Shown: positions 1-6,199 of the stretch, one piece after another
Layout of the letters: every line of letters starts with the position of its first letter
How positions within the stretch are numbered: the first letter of the stretch is position 1
Origin: Chloroflexota bacterium
Lineage (GTDB): Bacteria > Chloroflexota > Anaerolineae > Aggregatilineales > Phototrophicaceae
Reading direction: 5' to 3'
DNA: 40,084 bases
Assembly: GCA_014338005.1 (NCBI GenBank)
Contig: QUBZ01000033.1
Span: 1 to 40,084 of the forward strand
The notes under the pieces: model-generated
Told to the model about the DNA's origin: nothing
Databases searched by the model: none
What the model saw: only the letters and a program-made list of their open reading frames with translations
Program-made: the position numbers and the translations under genes

Positions 1-384
1 GTGGTGGCGACTAAAGGGCTGGTGAAATACCAGCGCCCGGTGCTGGACGCGCTGGCTTTGATGCCGCTGTTCGACGCGGTGCTGACGCCGGATGTTCACG
101 GCGCATTGAAAAAACACCGCGCGTTTTTCGGCGGCTGGCCGGTGCAGGCGCGGCTGTGCATTATGGTGGGCGATCGCTACGACGATGATGTGGAAGCGCC
201 CGCCGGTTACGGCTTCAAAACCGTCTGGAAGATCAGCGATCTGCCCGACAGCCAGCGTGCCTTCGACCCTTTTGAGCGCGCGCGCCGTTACCCCTATACC
301 CCGCAGCAGCCCATCCCTGCCGACGCGATCATCGTTTCGCTGGATGAACTGCCGGGCGTGATAGGCCGTCTGGAAAAAGTCTAA
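1..384 (+). CDS. HAD-family hydrolase, C-terminal part (5' end outside window)
   Basis: The reading frame is open from the first base and ends at TAA 382-384, so only the last ~127 residues are present and the true start lies upstream of the window. The segment MVGDRYDDDVEAPAGYG fits HAD motif IV (GDxxxxD, the Mg2+-binding acidic residues), followed by the usual 'GxxT/V-W' strand. An upstream Lys in 'ALKKHR' could be the motif III lysine. HAD enzymes hydrolyse phosphate esters in the cytoplasm; the substrate cannot be told without the cap domain and motif I. The frame downstream reaches a PAP2-like gene after about 80 bases. Family assignment is fairly secure; specific function is unknown. 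Confidence 0.7.
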   Translation: MVATKGLVKYQRPVLDALALMPLFDAVLTPDVHGALKKHRAFFGGWPVQARLCIMVGDRYDDDVEAPAGYGFKTVWKISDLPDSQRAFDPFERARRYPYTPQQPIPADAIIVSLDELPGVIGRLEKV

Positions 385-466
385 TCCAAACTTAAAACTC
401 TTTCGCCCGATCTTTATGCTTTCTATGGTAGAGTGTAAAAATGGTTTGATCGGGAGAGTATCTGTA

Positions 467-1057
467 TTGAACGACTCGCGTTTTTACTGGGCCCGTCTGA
501 TTAGCGATTTGGTCAGCCCGCCGGTGGTATGGGGCGTGATGATGTTTCCGATTGCTTTTCGGGAGGCCGACTCGCGCGAGATCGCCATCCTGTGGGCGCT
601 GACCTACGGCGTGCTGGTTTGCCTGCTGCCGGTGCTGTACATCGCCTGGATGGTGCGGCGCGGAAGCATCAGCGATATTCATATGCGGCTGCGGGAGGAG
701 CGGCTGCGACCATTTCTGGTTTCGATGTTCTGCACCGGGCTGGCCTGGGGGGCGCTGCGGCTGATGGGCGCGCCGTCGGTTGTGCCGCTGGTGGCAATTG
801 TGACGCTGGCACAGCTGGCGGCGATGGCGGCTATCACGCTGGTGTGGCAGATCAGCATCCACGCCATGAGCATCACCAGCGCGGTGGTGGCGACCGGGCT
901 GCTGTTCGGCGTCGGCCCGGCGCTGGTGGTTTTCCCGCTGGTGCCGCTGGTGGGCGCGGCGCGGTTGAAGCTCAACCGCCACACGCCGGCGCAGGTGGTG
1001 GCCGGCACGCTGGTGGGTGCGCTGGTGACGGTGGCGCTGTATATCTCCGTCGTTTAG
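467..1057 (+). CDS. PAP2-superfamily-like integral membrane protein
   Basis: A protein of about 196 residues with several hydrophobic stretches. The last third carries SIHAMSITSAVVA (residues ~130-142), resembling the PSGH block of PAP2 phosphatases, and RHTPAQVVAG (~171-180), resembling the final block with its catalytic His. The charged first block of the family is weak or absent, so activity is uncertain. PAP2 enzymes dephosphorylate lipid phosphates at the membrane. I place the start at TTG 467 because GGGAG lies 10 bases upstream; an in-frame ATG at 416 has no Shine-Dalgarno sequence and adds 17 atypical residues. No neighbour gives a pathway. Confidence 0.6.
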   Translation: MNDSRFYWARLISDLVSPPVVWGVMMFPIAFREADSREIAILWALTYGVLVCLLPVLYIAWMVRRGSISDIHMRLREERLRPFLVSMFCTGLAWGALRLMGAPSVVPLVAIVTLAQLAAMAAITLVWQISIHAMSITSAVVATGLLFGVGPALVVFPLVPLVGAARLKLNRHTPAQVVAGTLVGALVTVALYISVV

Positions 1058-1145
1058 CCTCAACCGGGTGTGAAAGGATGTGAAACCCGCCTCGTCCCAT
1101 TAAGGCCGCCGGGTAGGGTTAGTATTGGCGATTCCCCGCAGCAGT

Positions 1146-2360
1146 CTAACCATCTCCCGCCGTAATCTGACCTTCAGCCACCTGCCAGATGGCCGCGCGG
1201 TTTAAAAAGTCCTGGGGAAAAATCTCCATCTCGGCGGTGGTCAGCAGGGTTTGAGTCGCGCCGGTAAACCGTTCCAGCAGGTAGGCGCGGCGCTGGCCGT
1301 CCAGTTCGGCGATCACTTCGTCCAGCAGCAGCACCGGCCATTCGCCGATGCGTGTTTTCATCCAGTCCAGTTCGGCCAGTTTTAGCGCCATCACGGCGGT
1401 GCGCGCCTGGCCTCGGCTGCCGTACAGGCCCAGGTCGTGGTTGTTGACGAACAGGCGCAGTTCGTCGCGGTGCGGGCCGGACAGCGTGATACCCCGCCGG
1501 ATCGATTCGGCCTGGGTGGCCTTCAACTGTTCTGCAAACTGCGGCGCGATCTGCTCCGGCGTCAGCTCGCGGTGTAAATCCAGCCCCAACGTCTCGAACG
1601 AAAGCTGGCCGTTGCCCTCAGCGGTGGGTGTAAAACTGGGCTGGTAATGCAGCGTCAGCGTTTCGCGCCGCCCGGTCAGGTCGAGGTGAACGGCCTGGGC
1701 GCTGGTTTCCAGGTCGCGCAGAAATCGCTGCCGCCCGGCGATCAACACGCTGCCGGCCTGGACGATCTGCTCGTCCCAGTAGGCCAGTTCGTCCGGCGAG
1801 GCTTGTTTGTCCGCGATGCGCCGCAGCAGAGCGTTGCGCTGCGGCAGCACTTTATCGTAAATGTGCTGGGCGCGCAGGTAGTCTTTTTCCACCTGCGCCA
1901 GGGTATTATCCATAAAACGCCGCCGGTCGGCGGGGGGGCCTTCCACCAGCGACAAATCCTGCGGCAGGAACAGCACCACCGCCAGCAGGCCGACCATATC
2001 CATCACCCGTTTGTCCGCGCCGTTGAGTTTGATGTTTTTTTTGAAACGCGGGCTGCCGCCTTCGGCACGTTCCAGCACCAGCGTCATATCTATACGGTCG
2101 AGCGTGCCGCGCCGGGTGGTCACTTCCGCCGAAATCCGCGCGAAGGGAATCGGGTCATTCTCGGCGCGCCAGTGGATGAGCTGGCGGTCGGTGGTGGTGT
2201 AGGGCGAGCGTGAGGTGGCGAGATAATAGATGGCTTCCAGCAGGCTGGTTTTGCCCTGGGCGTTCGCGCCGTGCAGGACGACCGGGCGCGCCGCCGGCAG
2301 GCTGATCTCCAGCCGGGCGTAGTTCCGAAAATTGGTGAGCGAAAGGTATTCGATGTGCAT
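1146..2360 (-). CDS. recF: DNA replication and repair protein RecF
   Basis: RecF is a cytoplasmic SMC-like ATPase that, with RecO and RecR, helps load RecA at gapped DNA. The protein begins MHIEYLSLTNFRNY, the family's usual N-terminus, which sets the start at 2360; an upstream extension to 2426 lacks family character. The Walker A motif GANAQGKTS is at residues ~31-39, the ABC-type signature SGPHRDEL lies in the last third, and the Walker B/D-loop is LLLDEVIAELD. Its 404 residues are slightly longer than typical (360-400). It is not beside dnaA, dnaN or gyrB here, and its 3' end converges on the PAP2-like gene. Identification is confident. Confidence 0.95.
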   Translation of the reverse strand: MHIEYLSLTNFRNYARLEISLPAARPVVLHGANAQGKTSLLEAIYYLATSRSPYTTTDRQLIHWRAENDPIPFARISAEVTTRRGTLDRIDMTLVLERAEGGSPRFKKNIKLNGADKRVMDMVGLLAVVLFLPQDLSLVEGPPADRRRFMDNTLAQVEKDYLRAQHIYDKVLPQRNALLRRIADKQASPDELAYWDEQIVQAGSVLIAGRQRFLRDLETSAQAVHLDLTGRRETLTLHYQPSFTPTAEGNGQLSFETLGLDLHRELTPEQIAPQFAEQLKATQAESIRRGITLSGPHRDELRLFVNNHDLGLYGSRGQARTAVMALKLAELDWMKTRIGEWPVLLLDEVIAELDGQRRAYLLERFTGATQTLLTTAEMEIFPQDFLNRAAIWQVAEGQITAGDG

Positions 2361-2620
2361 GAAACCTGGTTTACGACGCGCCTCAGTTGTTAAAGCGGGC
2401 GGTTGTTGGGTGGGGCGGGCTGGCACCCCAGGACGTATTTTACCCCGCTTCGCACATTAGTTCCACCGGGTTTTCAGCCGGCGGGTTCAGATGATTGAGA
2501 CGATTATTCAGAGACAGGGCGAAACAAGCCAGACCAATCCGGCGGCTAAACACCAGGACTGCTAAAAACGAGGCGACAGGCGCGGCGCATTCACCATCTG
2601 CACAAATACAGCCACAAAAT

Positions 2621-3010
2621 TTATGCCCAGGCTTCCTCGCCGCCGACGGCGGTCGTTACAGGCCGGTAGGCGCGGCGCAGTATTGGCGCGGCGGCGGGTT
2701 TGCTCAGGTTCACCACGCGCAAACCCTGTTCGGCGATCAGGCGGTTGACGTAGGGATTGCCGATCACCGGCATCGCTATCGAGTCGCCGCCGCGCGTCAG
2801 TTCAAAGTGAAAAATGTTGATCTGCCGCGCGCCGCCCAGCCAGCGTTTTTCCAGCAGGACGACCTCTTTTGCCTGCCAGCCGAGGTGCAGCGCCGTTGCC
2901 AGTTGGTCGCCCCCGGCGTACTTCTGCGACCGGAAATGCCAGTGCCGGTAAATGTCGGCCAAGTCTTCTTCGATAGCAAAATCCAAAACTCTTGGGGTAT
3001 ATTCAGACAT
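2621..3010 (-). CDS. Small protein of unknown function, paralogue A
   Basis: A 129-residue protein that I do not recognise. A good Shine-Dalgarno sequence (AAAGGAAG) lies 4 bases before ATG 3010, supporting a real gene. It is clearly homologous to the protein at 3491-3859. Shared positions include RHWH near residue 22, YAGGD, TAL..GW, FELT.G and the strongest block MPVI.NPYVNRL. There is no signal peptide or membrane segment, so it is probably cytoplasmic. The Ala-rich C-terminal tail is not shared. A candidate promoter (TTGCCG, 16 bp, TATACA on the minus strand near 3122-3149) lies upstream. The two copies flank a deacetylase pseudogene, which suggests duplication followed by rearrangement. 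Confidence 0.7.
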   Translation of the reverse strand: MSEYTPRVLDFAIEEDLADIYRHWHFRSQKYAGGDQLATALHLGWQAKEVVLLEKRWLGGARQINIFHFELTRGGDSIAMPVIGNPYVNRLIAEQGLRVVNLSKPAAAPILRRAYRPVTTAVGGEEAWA

Positions 3011-3205
3011 AAGACTTCCTTTACTGCTTTAACAAAACCGGTGTGCTGCGGTAAACCGAGGCTGGAAAGAGACATTCACCGCCGATAGTTCAGGTGAACA
3101 TCGGGCTGAGATGTGAAGTTTGTATAATCATACAATAGCTTCCGGCAAATGTATCTGGCGAATCTACACAATTCCTTCTTAATGTTTTCTGAGTTTTGTA
3201 ATACT

Positions 3206-3486
3206 ATGTGCGCTTTTTACGCCAACCACTTCGTACTGCCCCCTGACCATCGCTTCCCCAGACGAAAGTGCAGCCCACTGTGCGAGTGGGCGCTGGCGAT
3301 TTATCTGGCCGGGGCGGATCCCTACGCTGGCGACCGGCTGGGGTGTTTGGCGCTGATGATGAACTGGTGATTGGGCAGCACCACGAAGGGCGGATTCCGG
3401 TCGCCGTCGTGATGGTCGGGGCTTACACCCGCTGGGACGAAGAAACCGCCGCCATTCACCTGCCAACCACGCGGACGGCGGCGCAC
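3206..3486 (+). pseudogene. Collapsed histone deacetylase/AcuC-family gene
   Basis: From ATG 3206 the frame reads AFYANHFVLPPDHRFP, matching the N-terminus of bacterial HDAC-like amidohydrolases (F-Y-x-x-H-F-V-L-P...GHRFP..K). After about 25 residues it jumps to AGADPYAGDRLG, which is the late active-site block (GxDPxxxDxLG). A frameshift near 3350 then leads to IPVAVVMVGAYTRWDEET and AIHLPTT, the family's C-terminal strand. The ~200-residue middle, including the His/Asp catalytic centre, is missing. This is therefore a remnant of a ~300-residue enzyme with one large internal deletion and a smaller frame-breaking one. It cannot be functional. The fragment assignments are from recalled family sequence, not a search. 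Confidence 0.7.
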
Positions 3487-3490
3487 GCAG

Positions 3491-3859
3491 TTATGAACCG
3501 GCAGCCGAGTTGGTTGGGCGCTTGCGCGGCAGGGCAGCGTCGGCCTCAATCGGCACCAGTTCGGCGGGCATTTCGCGGACGAGGCGGTTCACGTAAGGGT
3601 TGCGGATGACCGGCATCACCATTTTTTCATCGCCGTGCGTCAGCTCGAAGTAATAAACCAGGACGAAACGCATCCCGGTATGCCAGTATTCTTCGTACCG
3701 GACGGTCGTGCTGACATCCCAACCGTTTTCGAGGGCCGTGAACAGCGCGTCACCCCCGGCATACGGCTCCGATCCCGGATGCCAGTGCCGCACCATATCC
3801 ATATAGGCGTAATGCAGGTTAGTCAGATTATCGTCAATTTTCACGGCGCTATCCCACAT
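3491..3859 (-). CDS. Small protein of unknown function, paralogue B
   Basis: A 122-residue paralogue of the protein at 2621-3010, keeping RHWH, YAGGD, TAL.NGW, FELT.G and MPVIRNPYVNRL. The most conserved segment, MPVI.NPYVNRL, sits about two thirds along both proteins. There is no signal peptide or membrane segment. The start at 3859 has no obvious Shine-Dalgarno sequence, so either it is weakly translated or leaderless, or a later codon is used. Its stop codon lies only a few bases from the deacetylase remnant on the opposite strand. Function is unknown; conservation of the shared motif between diverged copies argues for selection. Confidence 0.65.
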   Translation of the reverse strand: MWDSAVKIDDNLTNLHYAYMDMVRHWHPGSEPYAGGDALFTALENGWDVSTTVRYEEYWHTGMRFVLVYYFELTHGDEKMVMPVIRNPYVNRLVREMPAELVPIEADAALPRKRPTNSAAGS

Positions 3860-4027
3860 GAATACAATACAACGAGGACATTAAAAACCCGTGATGGGTC
3901 GTTTAAATGCTGCTCAGGTTGTGTGAATATTTTTTATTGTAACCAATCTTTTTCGCCTGAACAACATACCCCTTCCAGGGCAATCGCTTGAAGATACTTG
4001 GTCTCAATAAGCGTGCTATCCACTCTT

Positions 4028-4190
4028 GACCCCACCCCCAAACCCCCTCGCGCTCAGGGGACATACGTCCCCATTCGGCTCGCCGAATTCAAGGAGGGGG
4101 CTTAAAGCGACTCTTACTTCCCCTTTCTCCATATACGGCGACCGGAGGAAGTCTCTTTAGGGAGGAAAGGGGGTCGGGGGGATAGGGGTT
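4028..4190. repeat. GC-rich imperfect palindromic intergenic repeat
   Basis: The 423-base gap 3860-4282 holds no gene apart from this element and the promoter that follows. A C-rich end (CCCCACCCCCAAACCCCCTC, from 4030) is mirrored by a G-rich end (4165-4190). Inside are two perfect hairpins: GGGGAC/GTCCCC with a 4-base loop (4057-4072), and ATTCGGC/GCCGAAT with a 2-base loop (4073-4088). No coding capacity is seen. It resembles small non-autonomous palindromic repeats scattered between genes; a related CCCCTGAATTCAGGGG palindrome occurs at 10868-10883. Confidence 0.55.
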
Positions 4191-4247
4191 AACGTGACGC
4201 GAAATTACAGTTTGAAGCGATTACCCTGATGCCCCTTTCGCCATCGT

Positions 4248-4276
4248 TTGGCAGAACGATTTATGGTGATTATAAT
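4248..4276 (+). promoter_or_regulatory. Near-consensus sigma-70 promoter, probably giving a leaderless mRNA
   Basis: TTGGCA (4248-4253) and TATAAT (4271-4276) are separated by exactly 17 bases. The expected transcription start, 7 bases after the -10 box, is position 4283, the A of the ATG that best starts the following gene. No ribosome-binding site could then exist in the message. Confidence 0.75.
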
Positions 4277-4282
4277 CGCGGT

Positions 4283-5185
4283 ATGATACCCGCCGAACAA
4301 TGTATCTTCAGTCTGGTCATTCTGTTCGCTTTCGGGCTGGCCGTCACGGGTTGGTTTGATCGCCGACGGCGCGCCATCGCCGCCCGCCTGGAACAGATCG
4401 TTGCCGCCGGCGAACCGCCGCTGCTGGTCATTAACCAGGCCGACCTGCGTCATGAACGCGCCTATATCGGTGGTGTTTCGGGGTCGGCCAGGGCGGGTGT
4501 GCTGGTGCTTACCCCACAGCGTTTGACGCTGTACGAACGCACGCCGGAAATGCGCGAAATTCTCTCCTTCGCGCCGGAACAACTGCGCTGGTTTGGCCGT
4601 CCGCACAAATACACCAGCGGCTATAACGACATCTGGCTGCATGTCGAACAGCCGCCCGGCTGGCTGCTGCTGAAAATACGCCTGTACCGGACGACAATGG
4701 CGGGCCTGGTGCGGGCGCTGAAGGCGTTCGCCGCGCCGGAACTGGTGACAGCCTACCGGCGGCGGCGGCCATACATCCACGCCGGCCCGCTGAAAGCCGC
4801 GCCCGCCGCGCAGGACATTTACGGCGCGTGGTCGCTGGCCCAGCCGGTCAGCCTGTATCTGATGCCGCGTTTTCTGGTCATCCTGGACGGCGAAACGGTG
4901 CTGCGGGCCATCCCGCTGGAGGCCGTCCAGCAGATCGGCGCGCTGCGGCGGCTGGATGTGCCGGGGACGCAGGGGCTGGTGCGCTTCCGTGCCGAAGACG
5001 AAACTTTCGCCTTCGCGCTGGACGGCCACGAAGCCCTGGCGGCGGCGCTGGCCGAGGCCGCCAAACGCACCCTGGAAGCGCCGGTCGAACGCAAGCAGAA
5101 GACCAGAGATGACGACGAATACCCGGAATACGAGGATTTGATCGAAGCCCTGCCCCTGCCGGAGCAGGCTGCCAAACGCCGTTGA
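4283..5185 (+). CDS. Membrane-anchored protein of unknown function with two PH-like segments
   Basis: A 300-residue protein with one N-terminal hydrophobic segment (residues ~5-22), followed by RRRR, which suggests an inside-facing cytoplasmic domain. Two similar stretches (GVLVLTPQRLTLYER..., about residues 75-145, and YLMPRFLVILDGETVLRAIP..., about 190-265) have the beta-strand pattern of bacterial PH-like domains, each closing with an Ala-rich helix. This is inference from pattern only. The C-terminus is charged and acidic/basic mixed. The start at 4283 is preferred over an in-frame ATG at 4229 because the promoter places the 5' end of the mRNA at 4283. I cannot assign a function. Confidence 0.65.
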   Translation: MIPAEQCIFSLVILFAFGLAVTGWFDRRRRAIAARLEQIVAAGEPPLLVINQADLRHERAYIGGVSGSARAGVLVLTPQRLTLYERTPEMREILSFAPEQLRWFGRPHKYTSGYNDIWLHVEQPPGWLLLKIRLYRTTMAGLVRALKAFAAPELVTAYRRRRPYIHAGPLKAAPAAQDIYGAWSLAQPVSLYLMPRFLVILDGETVLRAIPLEAVQQIGALRRLDVPGTQGLVRFRAEDETFAFALDGHEALAAALAEAAKRTLEAPVERKQKTRDDDEYPEYEDLIEALPLPEQAAKRR

Positions 5186-5283
5186 GCGTTTTCATCCCGC
5201 CAACAGGTCTGCGCCATCCCAACATTTAAACTCAGTACTGGATAACCGGAAACACGAAACTTTATTGTTATGAGGAGCGCGCT

Positions 5284-5787
5284 GTGAACGAAAACCACCG
5301 TACCCGCACCGTCACCTGGCAGGACCCGCTGATCGGGGCGCAGGCTGCCCTCGGCATGAGCGGCCTGGTCTATCTCCAGGCTTTACTGGCCGGCGATCTG
5401 CCGGCCCCGCCCATCGCCCATCTGCTCAACTTCCGGCTGGCGGAGGTATCCGAAGGGCGGGCCGCTTTCGTCTGCGAACCGGCAGAGTATCACTACAACC
5501 CAATCGGCATGGTACACGGCGGCCTCATCAGCACGCTGCTCGATTCCGCGATGGGCTGCGCGGTGCAGTCCACGCTGCCCGCCGGGGTGGGGTATACGAC
5601 CGCTGAACTGCACATCAACTTTGTGCGCCCGCTGACCCACGCCACCGGCGAAATCCGCTGCGAGGCGGCCATCATCCACAGCGGGCGGCGGCTGGCGACC
5701 GCCGAAGGGCGGGTGTTCGACCGGGCGGGCAAGCTCTACGGTCACGGCACAACCACCTGCCTGATTTTACCGGCAGACGGAGGGTAA
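5284..5787 (+). CDS. PaaI-family hotdog thioesterase
   Basis: A 167-residue hotdog-fold protein. The block YNPIGMVHGGLISTLLDSAMG (about residues 71-91) is the PaaI/acyl-CoA thioesterase signature, with the H-G-G motif and an Asp in the central helix. TTAELHINFVRPL is the following conserved strand. Such enzymes hydrolyse acyl-CoA or aryl-CoA thioesters in the cytoplasm; the substrate is unknown. Translation starts at GTG 5284, with GAGGAG 6 bases upstream. It follows the PH-like gene by about 100 bases and may be in its own unit. Family assignment is confident. Confidence 0.9.
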   Translation: MNENHRTRTVTWQDPLIGAQAALGMSGLVYLQALLAGDLPAPPIAHLLNFRLAEVSEGRAAFVCEPAEYHYNPIGMVHGGLISTLLDSAMGCAVQSTLPAGVGYTTAELHINFVRPLTHATGEIRCEAAIIHSGRRLATAEGRVFDRAGKLYGHGTTTCLILPADGG

Positions 5788-5890
5788 TGGGGCGGCAGAA
5801 CCGGGCCAGGGCGCCTAGAGTTCAAAACTCCAGGCTGCTCAAAAGCCTGAAAGTCTCTGAAAAAGCTCTTTAGGCGGGTCAGAGTGCCGC

Positions 5891-5919
5891 TTGACTCCCA
5901 TGCCGACCTTTCTTATACT
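5891..5919 (+). promoter_or_regulatory. Strong sigma-70 promoter for the metG leader RNA
   Basis: TTGACT (5891-5896) and TATACT (5914-5919) have a 17-base spacer. Predicted transcription start is 5926-5927, which coincides with the ATG of the 29-codon leader ORF, so that ORF would be read from a leaderless 5' end. Confidence 0.7.
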
Positions 5920-5926
5920 GTTTCTC

Positions 5927-6016
5927 ATGAACGCAAAACGGCTTCTTCATTCCCTGGGCATGATGGTCATGCGTTACCCGCGTCGGGACGGACGCCGGGC
6001 GCTGCGCCATGCCTGA
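5927..6016 (+). CDS. Putative Met-rich leader peptide upstream of metG
   Basis: A 29-codon ORF (ATG 5927, TGA 6014) beginning MNAKRLLHSLGMMVMR. Three Met codons fall within four positions (ATG ATG GTC ATG, 5960-5971), in the position where attenuator leader peptides carry the codons of the regulated amino acid. Immediately downstream an 8-bp hairpin with one bulge can form (5977-5984 with 5991-5999). There is no Shine-Dalgarno sequence; the promoter predicts a leaderless message. The next gene is methionyl-tRNA synthetase. I infer that translation of this ORF senses charged tRNA-Met. It could instead be a chance ORF inside a small RNA. Confidence 0.6.
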   Translation: MNAKRLLHSLGMMVMRYPRRDGRRALRHA

Positions 6017-6058
6017 TCGGTAAGCCGAACAACGCAGCCCATTACAGCCGTCTGTCCC
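5985..6058 (+). promoter_or_regulatory. Putative antiterminator pairing of the metG leader
   Basis: GGGACGGACG (5985-5994) can pair over 10 bases, with one G-U, with CGTCTGTCCC (6049-6058), which is the 5' arm of the terminator. The same segment is otherwise partly held in the upstream hairpin 5977-5999. The two pairings exclude each other, as do antiterminator and terminator. A ribosome paused at ATG 5969 would cover roughly to 5984 and free the segment. Confidence 0.6.
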
Positions 6059-6080
6059 AAACGCGGGCAGGCGGTTTTTT
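6048..6080 (+). terminator. Intrinsic terminator ahead of metG
   Basis: Arms 6048-6057 and 6065-6074 (GGCGGACGGG-like complement, 10 pairs with two G-U) enclose a 7-base loop and are followed at once by TTTTTT (6075-6080). It lies about 60 bases after the leader stop codon and 120 bases before metG, so it can stop transcripts from the 5891 promoter before the gene. Confidence 0.8.
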
Positions 6081-6115
6081 ATTGACTGCCGAGCGATGAG
6101 GGATGCAGGATGAGT

Positions 6116-6124
6116 TGTTATAAT
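6116..6124 (+). promoter_or_regulatory. Possible extended -10 promoter for metG
   Basis: TGTTATAAT (6116-6124) fits a TGn-TATAAT extended -10 element; no matching -35 is seen at 17 bases. It lies after the terminator, so if active it would give metG transcripts that bypass the leader. The surrounding bases also form a loose inverted repeat of ATGAGG-like units (6096-6114 against 6138-6160). Confidence 0.4.
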
Positions 6125-6199
6125 CTTTGACTCAGGCCTCATACCTTATGCCTCGTACCTTAAACACGAACACAACCGCAAAAAAGGAGCGCGCTGACC

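Noticed and set aside
392..1063. Long minus-strand open frame opposite the PAP2-like gene
   Set aside because: Its His/Gln/Arg-rich translation is the typical shadow of a GC-rich gene on the other strand and has no domain or start signal.
6048..6080. T-box leader controlling metG
   Set aside because: No specifier loop/T-box motif; the Met-codon ORF and alternative pairings fit ribosome-mediated attenuation better.
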